From Meiothermus cerbereus DSM 11376 (GTDB lineage: Bacteria; Deinococcota; Deinococci; Deinococcales; Thermaceae), in NCBI RefSeq assembly GCF_000620065.1, contig NZ_JHVI01000032.1, positions 1 through 35,376 of the forward strand: DNA of 35,376 nucleotides, written 5' to 3'. Positions 1 to 7,722 of the stretch are shown in pieces. The notes beneath the pieces were generated by a model, which was not told where the DNA came from, ran no database searches, and saw nothing but the letters and a program-made list of their open reading frames with translations. How positions within the stretch are numbered: position 1 is the stretch's first letter; every line of letters starts with the position of its first letter. Both the position numbers and the translations under genes were made by a program.

Positions 1-468
1 AAGGTTTACCTACGGGGTCTGGCCTTTCCGGTCTGGGTCAGTTGGTACCGCTACCCTCTGCCCAAGGGGAAATGGGAATGGCGGTATGTGGTGGCCACCT
101 TTCCCGCCAGCGGAAGGACGGTGCTCCTGTGGGGCAGGCGGAGGTTCAGCATCGAGCATTTCTTCAAGGCCATGAAAAGCGAGTTTTCTTTGGGGCAATT
201 CGGCCAGAGAACCCCCTTAGGGGTGCATCGCTTCCTGGTGCTTTGCTTTCTCGCCTACCTGCTGGCGCACTGGGTGCGGATGGAGCAGGAGGGAGAGGGG
301 CTGACCTGGCGGGAGGCGGCCAGGGAGTCCCTGCGCCTTCTCTTGCCCGGACTTGTAGCTCAGGCGGCACTGGGGGAACTTCATGCCCTAGGCCTCTGGC
401 ACCCACCGCCGGATGAAGTGAGAGGAAAAGCAGGTTTATGCAGGCTATGCAAGAGGTGCAAGTTTTGA
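1..468 (+). CDS. DDE transposase, C-terminal part (5' end outside window)
   Basis: The frame is open from base 1 and ends at TGA 466-468, giving about 155 residues of the C-terminus. The segment FSIEHFFKAMKSEFSL followed by FGQRTPLGVHRFL and a hydrophobic FLAYLLAHW stretch is typical of the last catalytic block of IS4-superfamily (RNase H fold) transposases, where the Glu of the IE motif is the third acidic residue of the DDE triad. The C-terminal tail is Cys/Lys rich (RLCKRCKF) and may overlap the element's inverted repeat, as in many compact insertion sequences. An ATG at 88 is internal and should not be taken as the start. Whether the full element encodes an intact enzyme cannot be judged. 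No CTCGAG hexamer occurs here, although this word is common in the surrounding genes, which is compatible with foreign origin. Confidence 0.8.
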   Translation, partial: KVYLRGLAFPVWVSWYRYPLPKGKWEWRYVVATFPASGRTVLLWGRRRFSIEHFFKAMKSEFSLGQFGQRTPLGVHRFLVLCFLAYLLAHWVRMEQEGEGLTWREAARESLRLLLPGLVAQAALGELHALGLWHPPPDEVRGKAGLCRLCKRCKF

Positions 469-469
469 G
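1..469 (+). mobile_element. Right end of an IS4/IS701-like insertion sequence
   Basis: The element enters from outside the window, so only its right part is seen. It holds the C-terminal coding part of a DDE transposase that reads to a TGA at 466-468. Directly after it, a phosphodiesterase reading frame begins without its N-terminal half, so the element most likely inserted into that gene. The exact right boundary is not proven. I place it near 469 because the recognisable phosphodiesterase sequence (LTNTYTPMARP) starts at 470. The left end, terminal inverted repeat and target duplication cannot be seen. Confidence 0.65.
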
Positions 470-1057
470 TTAACCAACACCTATACGCCGATGGCCCGCC
501 CGGTGCCGGGGCTTTTTGAGGTGCTCAAACACTCTGGCAGGCGCAGCGGGATGTTTTACTCCTGGGAGCCCCTGCGCGATGTGGCCCGCCCCCTGAGCCT
601 GGCGGTTTCAAAGCTAATTGCTTACGACCACAACCCAGAGGTCTCCGATGTGCGGGTGGTGGAGGCAGCGATGCCTTACATCAAGTCGGGTGAGCTCGAT
701 TTCACCTTCTTATATCTGGGCAGTGTGGATGAAGTGGGGCACCTGGAAGGCTGGATGAGCCCGGCCTACCTGCGGCAGGTGGAGCATGTGGACACCCTGC
801 TAGGCCGGGTACTGGAGGCTTTGCCCTTAGACACGCTTCTTCTGCTGATGAGTGACCACGGCGGGCACCTCAGGATGCACGGCAGCGAGCACCCCGAGGA
901 TATGACCGTGCCCTTTATTGCCTGGGGGTCTGGGATTGCCAGAGGCCTGCAAATTGCCGAACAGGTGAGTCTTCTGGAGCTGGCGCCTACTGCGGCTGCT
1001 TTGCTGGGGGTAGTTCCAGAACCAGCCTGGGAGGGGCGGGTGCTTCGCTTGGGATAG
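470..1057 (+). pseudogene. Alkaline phosphatase/phosphodiesterase family fragment, 5' end lost
   Basis: The reading frame continues upstream of the ATG at 491: codons from 470 read LTNTYTP before MARPVPGLFEVLK, so that ATG is internal to the family sequence. About 195 residues of the C-terminal part remain. Visible metal-site motifs of the type I phosphodiesterase/alkaline phosphatase superfamily are DEVGHLEGW, in which Asp and His would bind metal, and MSDHGGHLRMHG, with another Asp-His pair. The N-terminal half, with the nucleophile Thr/Ser and the first metal ligands, is missing and is replaced by the transposase. The product should therefore be inactive. The fragment has no convincing promoter or ribosome binding site. 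Alternatively, the rest of the gene lies beyond the left side of the insertion element. Confidence 0.75.
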
Positions 1058-1118
1058 TACATCCGAAGAGGGCGCCGCAAGGACGAAAGCGCTCGAGGTG
1101 GTTTGCGTTACGGGAACC

Positions 1119-1691
1119 TCACCTAAGTGGGCCGCTCCAGCGATAGGCGGTGGCCATGGCCCGACGGAGGTTCTGGGGGTTGGGTGGGCTTGCCAGGAGG
1201 CGCTCGAGTTCAGCCTCGCCGACGGCCTCGAGGGGCGGTGCGGTAGGCTCTTCACCGGCAAAGCGCATGGCCCGCCCCTCGGCTTTCCAGCGGGGCCAAC
1301 CCTCGGGCTGGGCCAGGTGAAAAAGCTCGTGACGCAGGGTGCGCTCCAGGCCCCCCCGCTCCAGCAGAACCCGCAGGCGCTGGGTGTCAATCCGGTGCTT
1401 CTGACGGTTGGCGGTAGCAAGGATAAACCACGGCAGCCCGGTGGCGTGGGTGTAGGACTTCAGGTCGGGGTGGATGACCACGCTCACCCTTGGCGGAAGC
1501 GGGTAACCGGCGGCTTGCAGGTTCCGGCGGGCCTTTTGTAAGACCGCAAAAACCTCGCGCAGGTGCGCTGCATCGGCCTTTGCCGCGACCTGTACCACAA
1601 AACCGGGGGCGTGGGCGGTTTTCCAGGTTTGCGCCAGCGCAGGGCCCAGCAAGGCCAGCAAAATAACCAAAAGACGGGCAGGCGAGGGCAT
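1119..1691 (-). CDS. Secreted gluzincin-like zinc metallopeptidase (HELFH)
   Basis: The 190-residue protein starts with a clear signal peptide (charged start, LLVILLALLGPALA, probable cleavage after residue 20, no lipobox). The centre has H121-E122-L-F-H125, and 13 residues later E138 in WKAEGRAM. This HExxH plus EG pattern is the zinc site of gluzincin peptidases (clan MA). The protein is short for a protease and may be little more than the catalytic domain. The start has a GGGG-type ribosome binding site (GCAGGGGAAAT before ATG). The gene begins 15 nt after the alpha-2-macroglobulin gene on the same strand, so the two are probably co-transcribed. A protease next to a protease-trapping macroglobulin is suggestive, but no direct link is shown. 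Confidence 0.7.
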   Translation of the reverse strand: MPSPARLLVILLALLGPALAQTWKTAHAPGFVVQVAAKADAAHLREVFAVLQKARRNLQAAGYPLPPRVSVVIHPDLKSYTHATGLPWFILATANRQKHRIDTQRLRVLLERGGLERTLRHELFHLAQPEGWPRWKAEGRAMRFAGEEPTAPPLEAVGEAELERLLASPPNPQNLRRAMATAYRWSGPLR

Positions 1692-1706
1692 ATTTCCCCT
1701 GCTGGT

Positions 1707-4700
1707 TTACTCCGTCACCCGCACCTGCTGGGCCGTTCCGACCCCCCGCACCTCCGGCTCGTACATCATCCAGGCCAGGGTGGGCAGCGCGGTGAAGCTG
1801 CCGGGGGTCTCGGCGCGCAAAACGTAGGTGAAGGTAACCGGCCCGCTCAGGTAACTGAAGAAGAACTCCACCTGCCGGTCGCGGACCTCCCGCCCATCGA
1901 ACCAGTAGTTCCAGCCGTAGTAGTCGTCGCCGTAGCGGGAGCGCACCCCGGCGATGCGGAAGGAATCGTCGTTTTCCACCACCACCAGGCCGGCTGGGGT
2001 GGGTTCCTCCACCACCACATAACGCAGCGCGCCCTGCTCGGGGCGCAGGGTGAGGGTTACGACCAAAAGCTCGCCCAACTTCACCGGGCCGCTGAGGGGG
2101 CTGCGCTCGTAGACAAAACGTTCGGCTTTGGCATCGTAGCGGGGGGTAAGCTTCTGGTAGGTGCGGGCCACCCGCAGGCCTCTGGCTTCGGGCTGCAGGT
2201 ATTCGCGTTCCTCAAAGTAGCTCAGGCTGGCGCTCACATACAGGCGCTGGCTGCCGATGACCTGTATCTCGTTCTCGCCTACCTTTAAGCCTTCCAGGCT
2301 TAGTTCGGCCCCTTTGGCCGGAACCTTCAGGCTCTGCGCCTGCCCATTAACCCGAATCTGCACCTCCTGCTCGCCGGGCTGTTCACCGGTCGCCTTCGCA
2401 AGGGCCAGGGCGGCTACCACCACCGCGGCGGTGTCCTTGGTGGAGACCCAGCGGGCCCCTCTGCGCTCCTGCATGAACCAGTTCACAATCTTGGGAATGG
2501 CGGGGTGGTTGGGGCGCAGCCGGGCCAGGGCCTCCAGACCTCGAGCGGTGGCCTCGAGGCGGTCGTCGTTCCAGGCCCAGCGCGGGGCCTGTACCTCCCA
2601 GTAGGCGGTGCGCTCCCGTTCGGTTCGCCTGGCCAGCAGACCCTCCAGGGCTTGCTCGGCCTGGGCCCGGTTGCCGTTTTGCAGATAGGCCAGCACGATG
2701 AGGGCATGGCCGTAGGGGGTGAGGTCGGGCCTCTTTAGGTAGCCTTGCAGGTAGCCAAAATCCAGCGGCGGGGCCTGCTGATAAGCGGCTCGGGTCAGGT
2801 GCGGCCGGTGGGCGTGCTGCCAACCCTTGGGTGCTCGGGCGAATTCCATCCCGATAGAGGAGCGTTCGTTGGGCATGTACGCTGGCCCGGCCAGGGCAAA
2901 GGCATAGGCGGCATAAGCCACCGCATCGGCGGCGTAGGTGTGGGCGTCGGGGCGGTTCAGGGTTTTGAGCAGGTAGGTCACGCCCTGCTCGAGCACCTCC
3001 TTACGCACCGGGTAACCGGCCTGCTGGGCTTGCAATAACCCGATTAGCACATGGGCCGAGATATAAAGCGAGGAGGTATCGTTTTGCCAGAAGCCCCAGC
3101 CACCGTCGTCGTGTTGGAAGTCGTAGAGCCGTTTGAGGCCGGCGGCCACAAAGTCGTCGAGGTTTTGTGCCAGCTCTGGGGGCAACTGGGCCAAACCCCC
3201 CGCTTGTTTGGCCAGTACGCTGGGCAAAAAGCGGCTCATGGTCTGCTCGGAGCAGCCATAGGGATAGCCGGCCAGGTACCCCAGGGCGGGGGTCACGGCG
3301 GCAGCCAGCGAGGGGGTGAGGTAGAGCCGGCCTTGCGTCTGGCCGAGGTCGGTGCGGGCGGGCAGGCTAAACCTCCAGCTATCCCCCGACTGCCCGGCCC
3401 AGCCCAGCTCCTGCTTGAGCCCTTTGGGGAAGATGGGCAGCCGGGTGCGCAGGGCATCGGAGGCAGCAGGGGTCAGGGCCGAAGCCTGCAGGGTGGCGCT
3501 GCCGCTCTGGTCGGCGCGTACCCGATAGCCGCTGGCAGCCCGGCCCCCCGCGGGAAGCTGCGCCAGGGTGGTGGGGGGGGTGAGCAGGCTGAGCCCGGTG
3601 GCCTCGAGCCGGAGCTGGCCGTCCTGGCTTTTTTCCAGGTTGTTCTGCCCGATGACCCGCAGCGTGGCCTGGTCCCCGCGCACCAAAAAGCGCGGCGTGC
3701 TCAGCCGGGCAATCACCGGCAGGGTGGTGGTTATGGTCTGGGTGGCCTGTCCCACGCTGTCCGAAAGCGAGATGGCCCGGGCCGTCAGGCGCCACCGGGT
3801 CAGGTTGTCGGGGAGGCGGGCCTCCACGCGGGCCTCGCCCTGGGCGTCGGTTTCGACCTCGGGCAGCCAGAGGATGGTATCGCGGAAGTCCTCGCGCACC
3901 TTGGGGGCGGCCAGCGCCTCCTTGCTCTGCCCAAATACCGCTTTGTCCATGGGGGCTCGAGCCGCTGTGGCGGGCGCGGGGGCCACGTTGCCAAAGTAGT
4001 AGCCCCCGGCGGTCTGGGTGCCCACCACGTTGGACCTCAGGCCCCAGAAGAAGGCCCGGATGTCCGGGGCCTTTTCGGAGCGCACCAGATAGATGGCCTC
4101 GTCCACCAGGCCCAGCGTGACCTGGCTCTGCACCGGGCGCCCGTTCCTATCGGTTACCTTGAGGCGGTAGACGGCGGTTTCGCCGGGTTTGTAGGTGGCC
4201 TTGTCGGAGGAGACCGCTACGTTCAGGAATTTCTCCACGGGCGGCAACAAGAAGCCCACCACGTCGGAGTAATATTCGCCGCCCCCCAGCACCGTAACCG
4301 AGAGGTAGCCGTTGGGGGCCATTTCGGGGGTGAGCTTTAGCTCGTAGGTGAAGGTGGAGCCCTGGAAGCGTACAATTTCGGGCTTGCTGAGGCGAGGGCC
4401 CTCCAGGTTTACCAGCGCCCAGCCGTCCGAAACCGGCGACTGCACCACAAAGCGGGCCGTCTGGCCCACCCGGTACTCGGGCTTGTCCACAGTGATCTTC
4501 AGGCTCTTGTAGTCCCAGTACCAGTACGAACCATCCGAGACCCAGACCCAGTCCTCGGCCTGGGTGGCCCGCCCGGCGCGGTCGCGGGCCTGCACCACCA
4601 GGGCATACGAGCCCTGCTTGGGCAGCTTGAGCTTTATGGTGGCCTGGCCTTGGGCGTCGGTGCGCCCCTGGACTCGGGCTCCCGGCTCGCGCTGCTCGCC

Positions 4701-6182
4701 CCGGCCCCGCACCCAGTAGGCGCGGTTGGCGCTCAGGGTAAAGGGCACCGAGACCGGGTTGCCCTCCAGGTCCTGGGCCCGCACGGTGGCGGTCAGGGTG
4801 TCCTGGGTCTGGTAGGCGTACTGGTCGGTGCGGATGTCGAGCACGATGCCGGCGCGGTAGGCGGTGAGGAAGCCGGTTCCGCTGATCTCCCGCCCGGCTT
4901 CGTCGCTCACGCCAGCCTCGAGGGTCAGCCGGTAGTCCTCCCCCTCGGGTTTTAGGGGCACCTCCACCACCAGCTCCCCCTGGGCATTGAGCCGCCCCTC
5001 GCCGCGCTCGACGATCTTGCCCTCGTAGGTGTCCTCGTATGCCTCGGTCTGGTAGAAGCCGAAGCTCGAGACATAGGCAAAGCGGTAGTAGGGCCGCTGG
5101 ATGAGGGCGTAACTGACCCTGCCACCCGAAACCGCCCCGCCAAACAGGTACTCGCCCTTCACCACAAAGCGGGCCTTCTCCCCCTGCACCGCCACGGGCT
5201 TCTCGGGGGTCACGCGCACGCTGTACTCGGGCTTGACGAACTCCTGCACCTCGAACTCACCTGTATGCTCCCGGCCTTGTATGCGTGCTACCAGCGTGTA
5301 TCCCCCCAGCCGCGCATCCAGTCCGATGCGGAACTGACCGTTAAAGCTGCCGTAGCGGTCGGTGGTGAAGCGGCCCGAGAACACCTCGTTGTCGTCGTAG
5401 TCGCGCACCACCACCTCGACGGGCTGGCCCACAACGGGGCGCAGACCGCTGGTGCTACGGGCGGTGCCCTTGAAGAAGACCGTGTGGCCGGGGCGGTAGA
5501 TCGGGCGGTCGGTAACCAGGTAGACCCGGTTTTGCTCCAGGTTCCAGCTTTGCCAGTAGGCGCTGCTAAAGGCCCAGGAAGTACCCGAGCGGGCTGCCAC
5601 AAAAAGGTTTTCGGCGTTGGGCAGGTTGCTTTGAAGCTGGGCCAGCCCGCCTTCGGCCCGCACCTGCTGCACGATGCGCTTGTCCTTGGAAACAAAAATC
5701 TGGGCGGTGCGGGGCTGCCCGCTCTCCAGGCTGGCGGTATAGGTCAGTAGGCGCTCCGAATCCGACTTAACCACCAGCCCCAGGTTGGTCACCAGCACCA
5801 GCGTGGCCGAGGTGGGACGGGGGGTGCCGATCTGGGCCAGATACAAGCCCTCGGGCAGGCGCCCCAGGCTCACCTCGCCATAGGGCCTGTTCTGGGGGCG
5901 AAAGACCAGCACGGTGCGTACCGGCGACAAGTCGAGTTCGCGGGTGCGCTGAAAATCGCGCGGCCCCCCCAGCTCCACCACCTTTTGGGGGTTCTGAATC
6001 CGCAGCAGACGAATCTGGCTGCGGCCGCCTCCGGGCAGGAAATACTCCAGCCGTACCTGCTGGGTAGGGCTGTAGGTGCCGCCCCCGTACAACTGGGGTT
6101 CCGGACGCTGGGCCGACCCCGGTATCCAGCTCAGTAAAACCGCTCCTAAAATGCCCAACCCCGCTCGCCCAAAACCCTTCAT
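1707..6182 (-). CDS. Bacterial alpha-2-macroglobulin (YfaS-like)
   Basis: This 1491-residue envelope protein begins with a signal peptide (MKGFGRAGLGILGAVLLSWIPGSA). There is no lipobox, so it is probably periplasmic and soluble or otherwise anchored. I chose ATG 6182 because AGGAGG lies 8 nt upstream; the frame extends to 6263 but that part has no signal. Macroglobulin-type beta domains fill the first half, including VYLVTDRPIYRPGHTVFFKG, the MG2 signature. A bait-like Ala/Pro/Arg region lies near residues 740-790 (PAPATAARAPMDK). The C-terminal half has the thioester site GCSEQ, with C977 and Q980, inside a helical repeat domain. Known family members trap attacking proteases through this thioester, often alongside peptidoglycan enzymes. 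The neighbours, a YfaT-like protein upstream and a metallopeptidase downstream, resemble the yfaS-yfaT cluster of enterobacteria. Confidence 0.93.
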   Translation of the reverse strand: MKGFGRAGLGILGAVLLSWIPGSAQRPEPQLYGGGTYSPTQQVRLEYFLPGGGRSQIRLLRIQNPQKVVELGGPRDFQRTRELDLSPVRTVLVFRPQNRPYGEVSLGRLPEGLYLAQIGTPRPTSATLVLVTNLGLVVKSDSERLLTYTASLESGQPRTAQIFVSKDKRIVQQVRAEGGLAQLQSNLPNAENLFVAARSGTSWAFSSAYWQSWNLEQNRVYLVTDRPIYRPGHTVFFKGTARSTSGLRPVVGQPVEVVVRDYDDNEVFSGRFTTDRYGSFNGQFRIGLDARLGGYTLVARIQGREHTGEFEVQEFVKPEYSVRVTPEKPVAVQGEKARFVVKGEYLFGGAVSGGRVSYALIQRPYYRFAYVSSFGFYQTEAYEDTYEGKIVERGEGRLNAQGELVVEVPLKPEGEDYRLTLEAGVSDEAGREISGTGFLTAYRAGIVLDIRTDQYAYQTQDTLTATVRAQDLEGNPVSVPFTLSANRAYWVRGRGEQREPGARVQGRTDAQGQATIKLKLPKQGSYALVVQARDRAGRATQAEDWVWVSDGSYWYWDYKSLKITVDKPEYRVGQTARFVVQSPVSDGWALVNLEGPRLSKPEIVRFQGSTFTYELKLTPEMAPNGYLSVTVLGGGEYYSDVVGFLLPPVEKFLNVAVSSDKATYKPGETAVYRLKVTDRNGRPVQSQVTLGLVDEAIYLVRSEKAPDIRAFFWGLRSNVVGTQTAGGYYFGNVAPAPATAARAPMDKAVFGQSKEALAAPKVREDFRDTILWLPEVETDAQGEARVEARLPDNLTRWRLTARAISLSDSVGQATQTITTTLPVIARLSTPRFLVRGDQATLRVIGQNNLEKSQDGQLRLEATGLSLLTPPTTLAQLPAGGRAASGYRVRADQSGSATLQASALTPAASDALRTRLPIFPKGLKQELGWAGQSGDSWRFSLPARTDLGQTQGRLYLTPSLAAAVTPALGYLAGYPYGCSEQTMSRFLPSVLAKQAGGLAQLPPELAQNLDDFVAAGLKRLYDFQHDDGGWGFWQNDTSSLYISAHVLIGLLQAQQAGYPVRKEVLEQGVTYLLKTLNRPDAHTYAADAVAYAAYAFALAGPAYMPNERSSIGMEFARAPKGWQHAHRPHLTRAAYQQAPPLDFGYLQGYLKRPDLTPYGHALIVLAYLQNGNRAQAEQALEGLLARRTERERTAYWEVQAPRWAWNDDRLEATARGLEALARLRPNHPAIPKIVNWFMQERRGARWVSTKDTAAVVVAALALAKATGEQPGEQEVQIRVNGQAQSLKVPAKGAELSLEGLKVGENEIQVIGSQRLYVSASLSYFEEREYLQPEARGLRVARTYQKLTPRYDAKAERFVYERSPLSGPVKLGELLVVTLTLRPEQGALRYVVVEEPTPAGLVVVENDDSFRIAGVRSRYGDDYYGWNYWFDGREVRDRQVEFFFSYLSGPVTFTYVLRAETPGSFTALPTLAWMMYEPEVRGVGTAQQVRVTE

Positions 6183-6264
6183 AACATCTGCCTCCTGAAT
6201 CCGCCTAAAAGACCCTGCGCGTGCAAACCAACAGAAGATGCTCGATTTCAGCCAAACCGACAAC

Positions 6265-7020
6265 CTAGTCGCTCGCGAGTTTCCAGCGGTAAAACCCCAA
6301 AAAGTGGGGGTTGTCGGGCCGGGGGTGCCAGTATTTCTGGGGGTGCTTGCCCAGGGTTTCCAAGCTCACCATGCGCACTTCCCCCCCTTCGGAGGGGGCG
6401 TAGCCGGTGTGGTAGACCACCAGGTTGTTTCCCAGATACACCATGCTGTGATAGGCCGAGCCCCGGGCCAAAGGGCGCACAAAAAACAAGAGGTCGCCGC
6501 GCCGGGCCTTGTCCGGGGTGCGGCCCAGGAAGACGCTCGAGTAGCGCATCAGGTACATGGCGCTGGCCCACCCCACCAGGCGGCCTGCCTGCACATCGTC
6601 GGGACGGTAGGCCCCCGGGGCAATGCGGAAGACCGCACGGCCAATCTGGGGCAGGGGATAGGCGCTAATGGGAGGGGCCTGCACCCTGGGCAGGTAGGGG
6701 AACTTCTGGAACCAGGCCGCAGTCTTTGGCTTCAGGGCCTCAAAAAAGGCAAAACGCAGCAGGCCGGCGCAGTCTTGCTCCTGGGGTAGCCAGGCGGGCG
6801 AGGGGGCGGTGAACTGGGCTTCGGCAATGGCGGCAAACCACTCCAGAAAAGCCTCGCGCTGGGCGCTGCTGTGAAACTCGGCAATGTCGGGATAGCCGTC
6901 CTGGTCGAGGTCGGCCAGGTTGGAAGGGGATGCGGGTAGGGGGGGTGCGGCCAGGGCCAGGGCCCCGGTCAAAATAAACCCCAGAAGCCCTACCCGCAGT
7001 ATGCTGGCCCAGTGCGTCAT
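6265..7020 (-). CDS. DUF1175 (YfaT-like) cysteine-peptidase-like protein
   Basis: The 251-residue protein has an N-terminal signal peptide of about 25 residues. The core shows DCAGLLRFAF (C84), later GDLLFF and AYHSMVYLG (H191), then VVYHTGY. This is the order of catalytic Cys and His seen in NlpC/P60-like folds and in DUF1175. In E. coli the DUF1175 protein YfaT is encoded beside the alpha-2-macroglobulin YfaS, and here too the gene lies 82 nt upstream of a macroglobulin gene on the same strand. Unusually, just after the signal peptide there is a 12-residue EF-hand/dockerin-type loop: D37, D39, D41, G42, D45, E48. The start ATG has only a weak ribosome binding site. Catalytic activity is inferred from motifs only. 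Confidence 0.8.
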   Translation of the reverse strand: MTHWASILRVGLLGFILTGALALAAPPLPASPSNLADLDQDGYPDIAEFHSSAQREAFLEWFAAIAEAQFTAPSPAWLPQEQDCAGLLRFAFFEALKPKTAAWFQKFPYLPRVQAPPISAYPLPQIGRAVFRIAPGAYRPDDVQAGRLVGWASAMYLMRYSSVFLGRTPDKARRGDLLFFVRPLARGSAYHSMVYLGNNLVVYHTGYAPSEGGEVRMVSLETLGKHPQKYWHPRPDNPHFLGFYRWKLASD

Positions 7021-7096
7021 GGTTAATTCCGATTGTAGCGCGAGCCAGGGTAAACTGGGCTTCGTCTAAAGGCCGTCTCAAGAGGGTGCGGAGCGC

Positions 7097-7708
7097 ATGA
7101 ACGAATGGAGCTGGCTTTGGCTTGGACTGGGGGGTTTCAGCCTGCTGGGCTTGCTATGGGCCGAGTGGCAGAAGCGGCGCACGGCTCGAGCCCTCTTCAA
7201 ATCTCTGTGCTCGTTGGGCTTCCTGCTCTTTGCCCTTAGCCTGGGCCTGGATAGCTTATTTGCCCAGCTCGTCTTTGCTGGGCTGCTGCTTTCTGCGGTG
7301 GGGGATGTGCTTTTGCTGTTGGCCTCGAGCCGGGCTTTTCTGGGGGGTCTGGTGGCCTTTCTGCTGGCCCACCTGGCCTACCTGGGGGCTTTCTTGCAGG
7401 TAGGTGCGCCCTCCCTGTGGGGTTTGCTGCTGGTGCTGCTGGCCGGGTACTTCTGGATGCGCTGGCTGTGGCCCTATATGGGAGGCTGGAAGGCCCCGGT
7501 GCTGGCCTATGGGGTGGTCATCAGCCTGATGCTCTGGGTGGGGCTGGGTGTGCCTCGGCCAGAGGTGCGGCTGGGGGCGCTCCTCTTCTACCTTTCCGAC
7601 CTGTTTGTGGCCCGGCAGCGCTTTGTGGTGCAGCAGCCGCTGAATCCGTTGCTGGGCCTGCCGCTTTACTATGCGGCCCAGTACCTGCTGGCCGGGTCGA
7701 TGCGCTGA
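7097..7708 (+). CDS. YhhN family membrane protein (lysoplasmalogenase-like)
   Basis: The 203-residue protein is almost entirely hydrophobic, with about seven to eight predicted membrane helices. Family features are the early TARALFKSLCSLGFLLFAL helix with its Lys, LLLSAVGDVLLLL with the conserved Gly-Asp, and FLGGLVAFLLAHLAYLGAF with the conserved His. These fit the YhhN/TMEM86 family, whose characterised members cleave the vinyl-ether bond of lysoplasmalogens. Whether the bacterial homologue here has that substrate is unknown. The gene diverges from the DUF1175 gene across 76 nt and converges on the GH13 gene, with only 14 nt between stops. It is the only plus-strand gene between 1119 and 16083. 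Confidence 0.85.
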   Translation: MNEWSWLWLGLGGFSLLGLLWAEWQKRRTARALFKSLCSLGFLLFALSLGLDSLFAQLVFAGLLLSAVGDVLLLLASSRAFLGGLVAFLLAHLAYLGAFLQVGAPSLWGLLLVLLAGYFWMRWLWPYMGGWKAPVLAYGVVISLMLWVGLGVPRPEVRLGALLFYLSDLFVARQRFVVQQPLNPLLGLPLYYAAQYLLAGSMR

Positions 7709-7722
7709 AGGCTGGCCCCGCT

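Noticed and set aside
491-1057. Taking ATG 491 as a genuine start of a small phosphatase
   Set aside because: The frame continues upstream with family-like residues, no ribosome binding site is present and essential N-terminal catalytic parts are missing.
3051-4340. Long plus-strand reading frame of 429 codons
   Set aside because: It lies antisense to the alpha-2-macroglobulin gene, has a Gly/Pro/Ala-rich composition typical of GC-rich shadow frames, and lacks any family motif or ribosome binding site.
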